This document shows positions 1 to 9,438 of a DNA stretch of 64,000 nucleotides, piece by piece. Source of the stretch: Herminiimonas sp. (GTDB taxonomy: Bacteria; Pseudomonadota; Gammaproteobacteria; Burkholderiales; Burkholderiaceae_D); assembly GCA_028292665.1 (NCBI GenBank), contig JAQGLW010000133.1, forward strand, positions 1-64,000, written 5' to 3'. The notes beneath the pieces are model-generated. The model was not told the DNA's origin, made no database searches, and worked only from the letters and a program-made list of their open reading frames with translations. Position 1 is the first letter of the stretch. The number at the start of each line of letters is the position of its first letter. The translations under genes and the position numbers were made by a program.

Positions 1-135
1 AAGCTCTTGGGCGAGTTTCTCGTGGCCTTGTTTTGCTTCTTTGGCTGCGACTTGCATAGCTATAGAGAAAAAATGGCTATCATCTCCGTCGATATGAGAT
101 TTTAGTAGCGCCTTTAACTGAGTTGCACTAGCCAT
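1..135 (-). CDS. AAA-family ATPase, N-terminal part (partial)
   Basis: The reading frame starts with ATG at 133-135 and runs leftwards off the window. The visible 45 residues begin MASATQLKALLKSHIDGDD and continue with a helical stretch rich in Gln, Ala and Lys. I recognise this as the N-terminus of AAA-type ATPases common in accessory DNA, often paired with a subtilisin-like protease gene. A GGGGGA ribosome binding site lies about 7 bases before the ATG, which supports the start. The ATPase motifs themselves lie outside the window, so the family call rests only on N-terminal resemblance. It sits next to a tRNA-Asn gene, a usual integration place for islands. Confidence 0.55.
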   Translation of the reverse strand, partial: MASATQLKALLKSHIDGDDSHFFSIAMQVAAKEAKQGHEKLAQEL

Positions 136-315
136 GTGTAAATCCCCCAATTCAAATGATTCTAAATGAACCAGATGAATACGCCTAGCAATCAGTGTCG
201 TGCATTCGACAAATTTCTACTAGGCTTTGAATATTTGTGGGCCGAGCATTCAGCACTTAGTAGATTGCAGCCAATAGAAAAGGGGCCACGCTTGCACGTA
301 ACCCCTTATATATTC

Positions 316-391
316 TGGCTCCCCGACCTGGACTCGAACCAGGGACCTGCGGATTAACAGTCCGTCGCTCTACCAACTGAGCTATCAGGGA
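316..391 (-). tRNA. tRNA-Asn (anticodon GTT)
   Basis: On the minus strand the gene folds as a full cloverleaf. The acceptor stem is TCCCTGA/TCGGGGA with one T-G pair. The D-loop reads AGCTCAGTTGGTAGAGC and the anticodon loop CTGTTAATC gives anticodon GTT. The T-arm contains GGTTCGAGTCC. The 3' CCA is encoded (316-318). Confidence 0.96.
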
Positions 392-497
392 AAAGAAGCA
401 GCATTATAGGACGATATGACGTCGGTTGTCAAAACCTAACAAACGGTTTTAGCTGCGTATGGATGAACCGCTTTGACTCATCCACGTTTCCGCAGAA

Positions 498-1712
498 TCA
501 AAGTACTTTTGCAATCGCGTCGACTACATTGTCGATATTGCGAGTATTCAGTGCCGCGACGCAAATGCGGCCGGTGTCCACCGCGTAGATCGAGAATTCG
601 ATACGAAGACGCTCTACCTGTGCCTTGGTCAACCCCGAGTATGAAAACATGCCGCGCTGCCTGATGACAAAATCGAAATCGTGGCCCGGCGCTTTCGCTT
701 TCAATTTCTGAACCAGCAACTGACGCATTTCACGGATGCGAACGCGCATGCCGGCGAGTTCTTCTTCCCATACCTTGCGCAATTCCGGTGTGGAGAGTGC
801 CGTCGCGACGACTTGTCCGCCATGGATCGGAGGATTGGAATAATTGGTGCGGATCACACGTTTTAATTGGGATAACACGCGGGCGGCTTCTTCCGCGCTG
901 ACGGCCACGATGCTCAATGCGCCGACGCGTTCACCGTATAGCGAGAAGGATTTCGAAAATGAATTCGATACGAATATCGGGCCGCCGGCCTGCGTGAAAA
1001 GGCGCACGACCTTGCCGTCCGATTCAATGCCGTCGCCAAAACCCTGATATGCCATATCGAGGAAAGGAGTCAGTCCGCGTTGCGTGACGACCTGGATGAC
1101 TTCGCTCCATTGCGCATCCGTCAAGTCTGCGCCCGTCGGATTGTGACAGCATGCATGCAATACCACGATCGATCCGGCCGGCATCGTTTTCAACGCATCG
1201 AGCATGCCGGCAAAATTGACGCCGCGTGTCGCCGCATCGTAGTACGGATAGTTGTTGACGGTAAATCCGGCGGACTCGAACAAGGCGCGGTGATTTTCCC
1301 AGCTGGGATCGCTGATCCAGACCTGGGCATTCGGGGAAAAGCGCTTCAGAAAATCCGCGCCGAGTTTCAATGCGCCGGTACCTCCGAGCGCCTGCACGGT
1401 AATCGCACGTTTTTCTTGAATAACCGCACTGTCGGCCCCAAATACAAGTTCTTGTACTGCCTTGTCATACGCGGCCAGCCCGTCGATTGGCAGGTAGGTC
1501 CGTGGTGATGCCTTTTCCATAAGCAATGCTTCTGCCTTGCGTACGCAATCCAGCAGCGGCACCTTGCCGTTATCGTCGTAATAGACGCCGACACCGAGAT
1601 TGATTTTATTCGGATTTTTATCGGCGTTAAATGCTTCAGTGATTCCGAGAATCGGGTCACGAGGGGCCATTTCAATGGCGGCAAACAGAGCGGAGGGAAG
1701 AGGTGCGTTCAT
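498..1712 (-). CDS. tyrB: Aromatic-amino-acid / aspartate aminotransferase (class I, PLP-dependent)
   Basis: 404 residues, the usual length for the AspC/TyrB family. It transfers amino groups between aromatic amino acids (or aspartate) and 2-oxoglutarate in the cytosol. Visible signatures are the N-terminal MAPRDPILGITEAFNAD, the glycine-rich NLGVGVYYDDNGKVPLL, the CCHNPTGAD segment, and SNSFSKSFSLYGERVG, which holds the lysine that binds pyridoxal phosphate. The ATG at 1710-1712 is chosen because the protein then begins MNAPLPSALFAAIE, typical of betaproteobacterial homologues; a longer frame upstream has no typical sequence. Whether the main substrate is tyrosine or aspartate cannot be told from sequence alone. 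It is divergent from uvrB. Confidence 0.9.
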   Translation of the reverse strand: MNAPLPSALFAAIEMAPRDPILGITEAFNADKNPNKINLGVGVYYDDNGKVPLLDCVRKAEALLMEKASPRTYLPIDGLAAYDKAVQELVFGADSAVIQEKRAITVQALGGTGALKLGADFLKRFSPNAQVWISDPSWENHRALFESAGFTVNNYPYYDAATRGVNFAGMLDALKTMPAGSIVVLHACCHNPTGADLTDAQWSEVIQVVTQRGLTPFLDMAYQGFGDGIESDGKVVRLFTQAGGPIFVSNSFSKSFSLYGERVGALSIVAVSAEEAARVLSQLKRVIRTNYSNPPIHGGQVVATALSTPELRKVWEEELAGMRVRIREMRQLLVQKLKAKAPGHDFDFVIRQRGMFSYSGLTKAQVERLRIEFSIYAVDTGRICVAALNTRNIDNVVDAIAKVL

Positions 1713-1788
1713 CGTGATAACATGAAAGGTTAGCTGCAAAATTTTGCTTTGCAGTCGGGTTGTGTACAGCGCAGGATAGTAAAAAAAC

Positions 1789-1816
1789 TTGACGCTTGGA
1801 TACAACTTTCTATTTT
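1789..1816 (+). promoter_or_regulatory. Candidate sigma-70 promoter for uvrB
   Basis: TTGACG at 1789-1794 and TATTTT at 1811-1816 are separated by 16 bases, just before the uvrB start at 1829. The predicted transcript start would leave a very short leader, so the match could be fortuitous. No clear LexA box (CTGT-N8-ACAG) is visible here. Confidence 0.35.
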
Positions 1817-1828
1817 ACCAAAGGTCGA

Positions 1829-3928
1829 ATGCAAATGGCTGAATTATCCCAGGTTTCCAGCACAATCGACGAATCGAAAATCGTCACATTCCCCAATTCG
1901 CCGTATCGGCTCTATCAACCATTCCCGCCTGCAGGCGATCAGCCGACTGCGATCGTCAAACTGGTCGAGGGCATCGAAGACGGTTTGTCTTATCAGACAC
2001 TGCTCGGCGTGACTGGTTCTGGCAAGACATACACGATGGCCAATGTCATCGCCCGCATGGGGCGCCCGGCCATCGTATTCGCGCCGAACAAAACGCTTGC
2101 CGCCCAGTTATACAGCGAATTCCGCGAATTTTTTCCGCAAAATGCGGTGGAATATTTCGTAAGTTATTACGATTATTACCAGCCGGAGGCTTACGTACCG
2201 CAGCGCGACTTGTTTATTGAAAAAGACTCATCGATCAATGAACATATCGAGCAGATGCGGCTGTCTTGCACGAAGTCGCTGATGGAACGGCGTGACGTGG
2301 TGATTGTGGCAACGGTATCGGCAATCTACGGTATCGGTAATCCGAACGAATACCATCAGATGATTTTGACGCTGCGGGCAAAAGACAAACTGAGCCAGCG
2401 CGATTTGATCGCGCGGCTGATTCAGATGCAATACACGCGCAACGAAATCGATTTCGGACGAGGAACTTTCCGTGTGCGCGGCGATACGGTGGATATTTTC
2501 CCGGCGGAGCATGCGGAACTGGCGCTGCGCGTCGATATGTTCGATGACGAGATCGACAGCTTGCAATTATTCGATCCGCTGACCGGTCGCGTACGGCAAA
2601 AAATTCCGCGCTTCACCGTCTATCCCGGATCGCATTACGTCACGCCGCGCGCGACCGTCTTGCGGGCGATAGAGACGATCAAGGATGAACTGCGCGATCG
2701 CCTGGAATGGTTCCGCAAGGAAAACAAGCTGATCGAGGAACAGCGGCTGGAACAGCGGACCCGCTTCGATCTGGAAATGATGCAGGAGATCGGCTTTACC
2801 AAAGGGATTGAAAATTATTCGCGTCATTTGAGCGGCGCCCAACCCGGCGAGCCGCCGCCCACGCTGGTTGATTACTTGCCGCAGGATGCATTGATGTTCA
2901 TGGACGAATCGCACGTATTGCTGGGACAACTCAACGGGATGTACAACGGCGACCGCGCACGAAAAACCAATCTGGTCGATTACGGTTTCCGGTTGCCGTC
3001 CGCGCTCGATAACCGGCCGTTGCGTTTCGATGAATTCGAAGGAAAGATGCGGCAAACGGTATTCGTTTCCGCGACGCCGGCCAATTACGAGAATGAGCAC
3101 GCCGGGCAAGTGGTCGAACAGGTGGTGCGGCCAACCGGCTTGACCGACCCTGCGATCAGCGTGCGTCCCGCGAGTTCGCAAGTCGACGATCTGATGTCGG
3201 AAATCACCGATCGCGTGAAGAAGAATGAACGCGTTCTGGTGACGACGCTGACCAAGCGGATGGCCGAGCAGTTGACGGAATTCCTGAGCGACAACGGCAT
3301 CAAGGTGCGCTATCTGCATAGCGATATTGATACCGTCGAGCGGGTTGAAATCATTCGCGATTTGCGGCTTGGCACCTTTGATGTATTGGTCGGCATCAAC
3401 CTGTTGCGCGAGGGACTGGATCTGCCCGAGGTATCGCTGGTGGCGATCCTCGATGCGGACAAGGAGGGTTTCCTGCGTTCGGAACGAAGCCTGATCCAGA
3501 CCATTGGCCGCGCCGCGCGCAACCTTAATGGCATGGCGATTTTATACGGCGACAAAGTCACCGATTCGATGCGGCGCGCGATCGACGAAACCGATCGTCG
3601 CCGTGCCAAGCAGGTTGCGTTCAACACAGCCAACAATATCACTCCAGTCGGCATCAAGAAGGATATCAAGGATTTGATCGACGGCGTTTACAGCCCGCAG
3701 GAGGCGCGCGAAGAGTTGCAGGCCGCGCAGGATCACGCCAAATACGAAGCAATGAGCGAGAAGCAGGTCAGCAAGGAAATCAAGCGTCTGGAAAAGCTGA
3801 TGGTCGATCATGCGAAGAACCTGGAATTCGAAAAGGCGGCGCAAATGCGCGATCAACTGCGGATTTTGAAGGAGCAGTTGTTTGGTGCTCCCGGCACCGA
3901 CAACGTAGTGCCGATCACCGGCAATTAA
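1829..3928 (+). CDS. uvrB: Excinuclease ABC subunit B (UvrB)
   Basis: 699 residues, close to the family norm. UvrB is the damage-verifying helicase-like subunit of nucleotide excision repair; it takes damaged DNA from UvrA and recruits UvrC. Visible features are Walker A GVTGSGKT near the N-terminus, the beta-hairpin segment [10 protein letters not shown] that clamps DNA, the DESH Walker [11 protein letters not shown], and the helicase motif [12 protein letters not shown]-terminal UVR motif with [15 protein letters not shown] binds UvrC. The start at 1829 has AAAGG five bases upstream; ATG at 1835 is an alternative two codons later. Confidence 0.97.
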   Translation: MQMAELSQVSSTIDESKIVTFPNSPYRLYQPFPPAGDQPTAIVKLVEGIEDGLSYQTLLGVTGSGKTYTMANVIARMGRPAIVFAPNKTLAAQLYSEFREFFPQNAVEYFVSYYDYYQPEAYVPQRDLFIEKDSSINEHIEQMRLSCTKSLMERRDVVIVATVSAIYGIGNPNEYHQMILTLRAKDKLSQRDLIARLIQMQYTRNEIDFGRGTFRVRGDTVDIFPAEHAELALRVDMFDDEIDSLQLFDPLTGRVRQKIPRFTVYPGSHYVTPRATVLRAIETIKDELRDRLEWFRKENKLIEEQRLEQRTRFDLEMMQEIGFTKGIENYSRHLSGAQPGEPPPTLVDYLPQDALMFMDESHVLLGQLNGMYNGDRARKTNLVDYGFRLPSALDNRPLRFDEFEGKMRQTVFVSATPANYENEHAGQVVEQVVRPTGLTDPAISVRPASSQVDDLMSEITDRVKKNERVLVTTLTKRMAEQLTEFLSDNGIKVRYLHSDIDTVERVEIIRDLRLGTFDVLVGINLLREGLDLPEVSLVAILDADKEGFLRSERSLIQTIGRAARNLNGMAILYGDKVTDSMRRAIDETDRRRAKQVAFNTANNITPVGIKKDIKDLIDGVYSPQEAREELQAAQDHAKYEAMSEKQVSKEIKRLEKLMVDHAKNLEFEKAAQMRDQLRILKEQLFGAPGTDNVVPITGN

Positions 3929-3937
3929 CAGCGATCC

Positions 3938-3971
3938 GGTCCTTCCTGATATTGCCGGTTCAGGAGGGACC
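3938..3971 (+). terminator. Hairpin after uvrB
   Basis: Arms GGTCCTTCCTGA (3938-3949) and TCAGGAGGGACC (3960-3971) pair with one mismatch over a 10-base loop. There is no following T run, so it may be a weak or Rho-assisted terminator or an mRNA-stabilising stem. Confidence 0.5.
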
Positions 3972-4108
3972 GGGAGCGTTGCGCAGGCGCAAGCCGCCAC
4001 GGCAAAAACATGACGTCGAATCCGGACCGGATGCCGGTCTTTCTCCGCGTATGGCATGCCGGCGTTGAAAGGTCGCGCTACAATCGCGATTTGCATTGTC
4101 TATCCATC

Positions 4109-4906
4109 ATGTCCGAAACCATTCCTGCATCCATTCTCGACGCGCTTGCATTGGCCGATCCATCCTGGCGCCCGATCCTGCTGGCGGGATTGAATGCCGT
4201 TGCGCGCGCCGATCCGGCGTATTTGCCGGCGCTGGCCGACGACGCTTATTTGCCTGATGGGGGACGGATATTCGCGGCATTTGCACAACCGCTGGATGCG
4301 GTGCGTTATGTGCTGGTCGGCGAAGGCCCGTATCCGCGTCCGGAAAGTGCGACCGGTGTCTGCTTCATGGATGGCGCTGTCGAAGCGTTGTGGTCGGAGA
4401 AGGGATTGTCGAAGCAGGTGAATCGTGCGACGTCATTGCGCAATTTCATGAAAATGCTGCTGGTGACGGATGGGCAATTATCGCTTGAACAAACCTCGGG
4501 CGAGGCGATAGCGCAGATTGCACTGAAGGCGCGCGCAACCGGTTCGCGGTTGATTCAGACACTGCCTGAATTGCAGGGCAATCTGACCAGGCATGGTTTT
4601 TTGCTGCTGAACGCCTCGCTGGTTTTCCGCTCGGATGTGCCTCCGATCAAGGATGCGAAAGCATGGCAGCCTTTTTTGCAGACGGTGCTGGCCGGATTGG
4701 CCGATCATGCCGACAAAGAAGGAAAGTCGCCGCCCACTTTGGTGTTATGGGGAAAAGTCGCGGAACTGCTCAGCGCATTGCCTGCGAATGCACGTTTTCC
4801 CAAGGCGATATCCGAACATCCGTATAACCTGTCTTTCATCGCCAATACAGCGATGCACAAGCTGTTCGGGCCGATGCACCTGCTGCGGAAGCAGCCGGGG
4901 GCCTGA
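4109..4906 (+). CDS. Uracil-DNA glycosylase superfamily protein
   Basis: 265 residues. The segment YVLVGEGPYPRPESATGVCF matches the UNG water-activating loop region (normally GQDPYxGxxxAxGLxFS), but the catalytic Asp position is Gly-Glu-Gly. The leucine-loop region (normally HPSPLS) appears as HPYNLSFIAN. LLLNASLVFR corresponds to the LLLN core strand. It therefore looks like a divergent member of the UDG fold that may have altered or lost uracil excision. The start MSETIPASILDAL at 4109 follows weak translation signals. Neighbours uvrB (repair) are on the same strand, but a 180-base gap with a hairpin separates them. Confidence 0.7.
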   Translation: MSETIPASILDALALADPSWRPILLAGLNAVARADPAYLPALADDAYLPDGGRIFAAFAQPLDAVRYVLVGEGPYPRPESATGVCFMDGAVEALWSEKGLSKQVNRATSLRNFMKMLLVTDGQLSLEQTSGEAIAQIALKARATGSRLIQTLPELQGNLTRHGFLLLNASLVFRSDVPPIKDAKAWQPFLQTVLAGLADHADKEGKSPPTLVLWGKVAELLSALPANARFPKAISEHPYNLSFIANTAMHKLFGPMHLLRKQPGA

Positions 4907-5266
4907 AGTGCTTCATTGAAATCACATCCCGCATCGATTGCAACCGTGATGCATCTGGATCGGATATTGGCAATGCGGAAGTCTGACGCCCGTATTTGAC
5001 GTCTGTAAAGCTTACGATCGCAGGTAACTCTTACTATCTTCATTCGGCGTTCCATCCGCACCATGTTGAGACGGCCTGCCGGAAGCATTCTCCTTTTCCC
5101 TGTTGACCATGCGTTTTCGACACGCTGTTCCCGCACGTCCATGGCGCCGCATCGATTGGTACGGACGTTGCGTCTGTTAATGACAGTGAATGGCAATGCC
5201 AAGTCGGAATGGCGATAACAGCTTGAACGATTCTGCTCGTTGATTAACGGAAGAAAGGAAATCGCC
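4907..5266. other. Intergenic stretch without a recognised gene
   Basis: About 360 bases between the UDG-like gene and the copper-storage gene. I see no convincing coding frame, tRNA or strong hairpin. The ribosome binding site of the next gene (AAGAAAGGAA) lies at its right edge. Confidence 0.5.
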
Positions 5267-5620
5267 ATGCATCATTCGATGACTGCCGATATGCGCAAAT
5301 GCATTGAATCCTGTCAGAAATGCCACAATGTTTGTCTGCAAACGGCCATCAGCCAATGTCTGGAAATCGGAGGAAAACATGTGGAGCCGGCGCACTTTCG
5401 ATTAATGACCGACTGTGCCGCGGTTTGTCAGACTGCAGCCGACTTCATGCTGAGGGGCTCGCATTTCCATGCCCAAGCCTGTGAACTTTGTGCCGCCGTG
5501 TGCGACGCCTGCGCTTACAGTTGCGAGCAGGTGGGCGGCATGAACGACTGTGTTCATGCCTGCCAGAATTGTGCGGCGAACTGCCGTCACATGGTTGAAA
5601 CGACAGTGTTGACGTCATAG
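5267..5620 (+). CDS. Four-helix-bundle copper-binding protein (Csp / DUF326 type)
   Basis: 117 residues with regularly spaced cysteines: CIESCQKCHNVC, then CAAVC, CELCAAVCDACAYSC and CVHACQNCAANC. This pattern is that of bacterial copper-storage proteins, whose helices line the bundle core with Cys thiols that bind Cu(I). No signal peptide is visible, which suggests a cytosolic form. The ATG at 5267 has AGGAAA about 6 bases upstream. A related gene lies inside the transposon at 35992-36372. Metal content is inferred from the family. Confidence 0.85.
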   Translation: MHHSMTADMRKCIESCQKCHNVCLQTAISQCLEIGGKHVEPAHFRLMTDCAAVCQTAADFMLRGSHFHAQACELCAAVCDACAYSCEQVGGMNDCVHACQNCAANCRHMVETTVLTS

Positions 5621-5729
5621 TTTTTCGGGCAAGGTCTGATCAATCGTGCAAGCCGGCATCGATGAAGGCGCCCATTTCCGTCCGGCGGTTTGATTTACAG
5701 GCGCATTCCTATTTTTTGATGTGATTATC

Positions 5730-6332
5730 ATGGTCATTGAAAAAACAGACGAACGCCGTAGAAAAATGCTGGTGGCGACTACCGTAGGAATAGGCGGATG
5801 TGCGGCTGTTGCGACTGCCATCCCCTTTCTGGAAAGCATGACGCCCAGTGAAGCGGCCAAGGCGGCCGGTGCGCCGGTGGAGTTTGACGTGGCCAAAGTG
5901 GATCCGGGCAAACTGGTTACCGTTGAATGGCGCGGCAAGCCGGTCTGGATCGTACACCGCACCGATGAAATGCTTAAGCTGCTTGGCAACCACAATAATG
6001 AATTGGTCGATCCGCAATCCAGCCAGCCGCAACAGCCGCGCTATGCGAAGAATGCTACCCGTTCAATCAAGCCGCAGTATTTTGTCGCCATTGGCATATG
6101 CACGCATCTCGGTTGCATACCGGGTTATCGTCCCGATATCGGCGCAGGCGATCTGGCCGGCGCATTTGGCGGCCCATGGCCTGGGGGATTCTACTGCCCA
6201 TGCCATGGTTCCAAATTCGATCTGGCCGGACGCGTTGCCAGGAACGTGCCGGCACCGACCAACCTGGAAATTCCGCAGCATGTTTATGTGAGCGAGACGC
6301 GGCTTTTGATCGGGGAAGACAAAAAAACATGA
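5730..6332 (+). CDS. Rieske iron-sulfur protein (PetA-like), orphan
   Basis: About 200 residues. The C-terminal half carries the two Rieske cluster-binding boxes, CTHLGC and CPCHGS, with a GGFY lead-in to the second. The N-terminus has RRRKMLVATT followed by a hydrophobic segment, in the style of a Tat-exported, membrane-anchored bc1 Rieske protein. In the cytochrome bc1 complex this protein passes electrons from quinol to cytochrome c1. Here no petB or petC follows, so it is an extra or orphan copy. ATG 5730 is preferred over GTG 5721; no good ribosome binding site is visible for either. It stands between the copper-storage gene and the isc operon. Confidence 0.87.
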   Translation: MVIEKTDERRRKMLVATTVGIGGCAAVATAIPFLESMTPSEAAKAAGAPVEFDVAKVDPGKLVTVEWRGKPVWIVHRTDEMLKLLGNHNNELVDPQSSQPQQPRYAKNATRSIKPQYFVAIGICTHLGCIPGYRPDIGAGDLAGAFGGPWPGGFYCPCHGSKFDLAGRVARNVPAPTNLEIPQHVYVSETRLLIGEDKKT

Positions 6333-6579
6333 CGCAGGAAAAACATGAACGAATGAAAGCCCAATCCGCATCTTGCGTTTTTAAAAGCCGGCTTTCCTCT
6401 GCGCTGCCAAGTTGGTATCGACTGTCCGATGTAAAATAATTTGCAACAGAAATATTTGCGGATTAACCCGGCACTGTCAGCCATGATGCCGGCATGTCGA
6501 TTGAATAATTAAAATTCCCGGCATCGTTTTGTTGCTATTTTTCACGATGATTCCCGAAAATGAAAACGTGAAAAGACCT

Positions 6580-6612
6580 ATACCTGACAAAATTACTCAA
6601 CCTTGTTATACT
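6580..6612 (+). promoter_or_regulatory. isc operon promoter with IscR-type operator
   Basis: CTGACA (6584-6589) and TATACT (6607-6612) are spaced by 17 bases. The -35 box lies inside ATACCTGACAAAATTACTC, which resembles the type 1 IscR site of other proteobacteria. This fits the known autoregulation of iscR by its [2Fe-2S] form. The operator match is by eye. Confidence 0.6.
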
Positions 6613-6686
6613 TGAGCAGAATATTCAGGAATTCAGAATATCGGGAACAGGACTTTAATCAAGTTTGGCTTTGGAGTTGAAAGTTC

Positions 6687-7160
6687 ATGCGTCTGACAAC
6701 AAAAGGCCGCTTTGCGGTGACTGCGATGATTGACTTGGCATTGCGCCAGGACAGAGGTCCGGTGACGCTTGCCGGCATCAGCCAGCGACAAGAGATTTCA
6801 TTGTCGTATCTGGAACAATTGTTCGGCAAATTGCGTCGTCATGAAATCGTCGAATCGGTGCGCGGCCCGGGCGGCGGCTACAATCTCGCGCGCCGCGCCG
6901 AGGATGTGACGGTGGCTGACATCATCATTGCGGTAGACGAACCGCTCGACGCCACGCAGTGCGGAGGCAAAGAGAATTGTCATAGCCAGGACCATGAACA
7001 TGGCAGCCGCTGCATGACGCATGACTTATGGGCAACGCTCAATGCCAAGATGGTTGATTATCTGGATTCCGTGTCGCTGAAAGACCTGGTAGACCAGCAA
7101 AAACAAAAAAATACCGAGCACAACGTGGTCGTGATGCATCGTCCGCATGTGGTTGTTTGA
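6687..7160 (+). CDS. iscR: Iron-sulfur cluster regulator IscR
   Basis: 157 residues, Rrf2 family. It represses the isc operon when holding a [2Fe-2S] cluster. The N-terminus [19 protein letters not shown] and the winged-helix wing [12 protein letters not shown] are typical. Cys92, Cys98 and Cys109 with His112 form the cluster-binding loop; the spacing of the third Cys is longer than the C92/C98/C104 of E. coli because of an inserted His-rich stretch ([10 protein letters not shown]). It is the first gene of the operon, 20 bases before iscS. Confidence 0.96.
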   Translation: MRLTTKGRFAVTAMIDLALRQDRGPVTLAGISQRQEISLSYLEQLFGKLRRHEIVESVRGPGGGYNLARRAEDVTVADIIIAVDEPLDATQCGGKENCHSQDHEHGSRCMTHDLWATLNAKMVDYLDSVSLKDLVDQQKQKNTEHNVVVMHRPHVVV

Positions 7161-7179
7161 TTCGATTGGAGTTGAAAAC

Positions 7180-8433
7180 ATGAATGCCCCTCTGGAAAAA
7201 AGCTTGATAGACACGATAAAGGCGCCGCATTTTCCGATTTACATGGATTATTCCGCGACCACGCCGGTCGATCCGCGCGTTGCCGATAAAATGATTCCGT
7301 TTCTGCGCGAACAATTCGGCAATGCGGCATCGCGCAGTCATATGTACGGCTGGACTGCGGAGCAGGCGGTCGAGCAGGCGCGCGAATACGTCGCTGCGCT
7401 GGTCAATGCCGATCCGCGCGAAATCGTCTGGACTTCCGGCGCGACCGAAGGCAACAATCTCGCGCTCAAGGGCGCCGCCCATTTCTACAAGACAAAAGGC
7501 AAGCACATCATCACGGTCAAGACCGAACACAAGGCTGTGCTCGATACCGTGCGCGAACTGGAGCGCCAGGGCTTTGAAGCAACTTATCTGCAACCCCAGG
7601 ACAATGGCCTGATCACCGTCGAGCAGCTTGCCGAGGCGATTCGTCCCGACACGATCCTGGTATCGGTAATGCTGGTCAATAATGAAATCGGCGTTATCCA
7701 GCCGATCGACGAGATCGGCGAACTGTGCCGCAAGAAGGGCATCATTTTCCATTGCGATGCGGCGCAGGCAACCGGCAAGGTGCATATCGATCTGGAAAAG
7801 AGCAAGGTCGATCTGATGACCTTTACCGCGCACAAGACGTATGGTCCGAAAGGCATCGGTGCGCTGTATGTGCGCCGCAAACCGCGGGTGCGCATTGAAG
7901 CGCAAATGCATGGCGGCGGTCATGAACGCGGTTTGCGTTCCGGCACATTGCCGACCCACCAGATCGTCGGCATGGGCGAAGCTTTCCGTATCGCCAAGGA
8001 AGAAATGGACAGCGAAAGCGTCCGCATCAAGGCATTGCGCGACCGTCTTGCCAAAGGCTTGCAGGAAATGGAAGAAGTCTATATCAACGGCGACATGGCG
8101 CATCGCGTGCCGCATAACCTGAACGTCAGCTTCAATTATGTCGAAGGCGAATCGCTGATCATGGCGATAAAAGATATCGCGGTATCGTCCGGTTCGGCTT
8201 GTACTTCGGCCAGTCTGGAACCATCTTATGTATTGAGGGCCCTGGGTCGCAGCGATGAGCTGGCGCATAGCTCGATTCGATTTACCTTCGGCCGCTTCAC
8301 GACTGAAGAGGACATCGACTTCACCATCAGGCTGATCAAGGAAAAAGTGGAAAAGCTGCGCGAACTGTCGCCGCTGTGGGACATGTACAAGGAAGGGATC
8401 GATATCAGCTCGATCCAATGGGCGGCACACTAA
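7180..8433 (+). CDS. iscS: Cysteine desulfurase IscS
   Basis: 417 residues. IscS takes sulfur from cysteine as a persulfide and hands it to IscU and to tRNA thiolation enzymes. PLP-enzyme motifs are present: [30 protein letters not shown], and the lysine motif [14 protein letters not shown]. The mobile loop [14 protein letters not shown] holds the catalytic cysteine. ATG at 7180 is chosen for its TTGGAG ribosome binding site and for MNAPLEKS; it lies 19 bases after iscR. Confidence 0.97.
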   Translation: MNAPLEKSLIDTIKAPHFPIYMDYSATTPVDPRVADKMIPFLREQFGNAASRSHMYGWTAEQAVEQAREYVAALVNADPREIVWTSGATEGNNLALKGAAHFYKTKGKHIITVKTEHKAVLDTVRELERQGFEATYLQPQDNGLITVEQLAEAIRPDTILVSVMLVNNEIGVIQPIDEIGELCRKKGIIFHCDAAQATGKVHIDLEKSKVDLMTFTAHKTYGPKGIGALYVRRKPRVRIEAQMHGGGHERGLRSGTLPTHQIVGMGEAFRIAKEEMDSESVRIKALRDRLAKGLQEMEEVYINGDMAHRVPHNLNVSFNYVEGESLIMAIKDIAVSSGSACTSASLEPSYVLRALGRSDELAHSSIRFTFGRFTTEEDIDFTIRLIKEKVEKLRELSPLWDMYKEGIDISSIQWAAH

Positions 8434-8458
8434 TCATCAAGTTTCAAGGAGCATTAAA

Positions 8459-8860
8459 ATGGCTTATTCGAAAAAAGTTCTGGACCATTACGAAAATCCG
8501 CGCAATGTGGGCGCGTTCGACAAAGGCGACGACACGATCGGCACCGGCATGGTTGGCGCACCTGCATGCGGCGACGTAATGAAATTGCAAATCAAGGTCG
8601 GCGCCGACGGCGTGATCGAAGATGCCAAATTCAAGACGTATGGCTGCGGCTCCGCGATTGCATCGTCTTCCCTGGTGACTGAATGGGTCAAGGGCAAGAC
8701 GCTGGATCAGGCGATGTCGATCAAGAACACCCACATCGCGGAAGAGCTCGCATTGCCGCCGGTAAAGATTCACTGTTCCATTCTGGCGGAAGATGCGATC
8801 AAGGCTGCAGTGCACGATTACAAGACCAGGCACGGCGTCGAATCGAAGGAAGCGGCCTGA
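8459..8860 (+). CDS. iscU: Iron-sulfur cluster scaffold IscU
   Basis: 133 residues. IscU assembles [2Fe-2S] clusters from IscS sulfur. The three ligand cysteines appear in GAPACGDVMKLQI, YGCGSAIASSS and KIHCSIL, and LPPVKIH is the HscA-recognition region (LPPVK). A strong AAGGAG ribosome binding site precedes the ATG. Confidence 0.98.
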   Translation: MAYSKKVLDHYENPRNVGAFDKGDDTIGTGMVGAPACGDVMKLQIKVGADGVIEDAKFKTYGCGSAIASSSLVTEWVKGKTLDQAMSIKNTHIAEELALPPVKIHCSILAEDAIKAAVHDYKTRHGVESKEAA

Positions 8861-8865
8861 TATTC

Positions 8866-8943
8866 GTCATGCCGGCGAAAGCCGGAATCCGGCGGTGTTC
8901 GATGTGAACGGCGCCGGATTCCGACTTGCGTCGGAGTGACTTG
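8866..8943. repeat. REP-like palindromic repeat between iscU and iscA
   Basis: GTCATGCCGGCGAAAGCCGG followed by AATCCGGC, then GCCGGATTC and GACTTGCGTCGGAGTGAC, forms an imperfect extended palindrome. It belongs to the dispersed class of intergenic repeats (GTCATxCCxGCGAAAGCxGGAA) common in beta- and gammaproteobacteria. In the isc transcript it could stabilise upstream mRNA or lower downstream expression; that is inference. Confidence 0.7.
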
Positions 8944-8960
8944 AAAGAGATCAAGGGATC

Positions 8961-9284
8961 ATGGCAATCACACTGACTGAAAAAGCTGCGAAACATATCA
9001 GCCGCTACATCGATCGGCGCGGTAAAGGCATCGGCCTGCGTTTCGGCGTACGCACCACCGGCTGCTCCGGTCTCGCATACAAGCTGGAATATGTGGACGA
9101 GAGTGCGACCGAGGACAGCGTATTCGAATCGCATGGCGTCAGGGTTTTCGTTGATCCGAAAAGCCTGCCGTATATCGACGGCACCGAACTGGACTTTGCA
9201 CGTGAAGGATTGAACGAAGGATTCAAGTTCAACAACCCCAACGTGAAGGATGAATGCGGTTGCGGAGAAAGTTTCCGCATTTAA
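8961..9284 (+). CDS. iscA: A-type iron-sulfur carrier IscA
   Basis: 107 residues. The A-type carrier signature is complete: [14 protein letters not shown] carries the first cysteine and [10 protein letters not shown] the C-terminal CxC pair. It receives or stores clusters (or iron) for delivery to apoproteins. It follows iscU after a REP-like repeat of about 80 bases. Confidence 0.97.
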   Translation: MAITLTEKAAKHISRYIDRRGKGIGLRFGVRTTGCSGLAYKLEYVDESATEDSVFESHGVRVFVDPKSLPYIDGTELDFAREGLNEGFKFNNPNVKDECGCGESFRI

Positions 9285-9366
9285 TATATTTCCCCTTCCA
9301 AGGCGAAGTTCAGGCGGGAGATGGGTCTAATTACCTTGCCTTGAATTTTCAACCCATCCTATCCTG

Positions 9367-9431
9367 CCCGTCCCTTAGAAGAGACGGGAATTTTAGACAA
9401 GCCTGTTGAAGTACGGACAGGCTTTTGTTTT
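9367..9431 (+). promoter_or_regulatory. Two consecutive hairpins between iscA and hscB
   Basis: CCCGTC (9367-9372) pairs with GACGGG (9383-9388), followed by AATTTT. GCCTGT (9401-9406) pairs with ACAGGC (9417-9422), followed by TTTTGTTTT. The second looks like an intrinsic terminator only 8 bases before hscB, so it may attenuate transcription from the isc genes into the chaperone genes. Confidence 0.55.
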
Positions 9432-9438
9432 AATAACC

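Noticed and set aside
1751-1830. LexA box before uvrB
   Set aside because: No CTGT-N8-ACAG match; only partial words.
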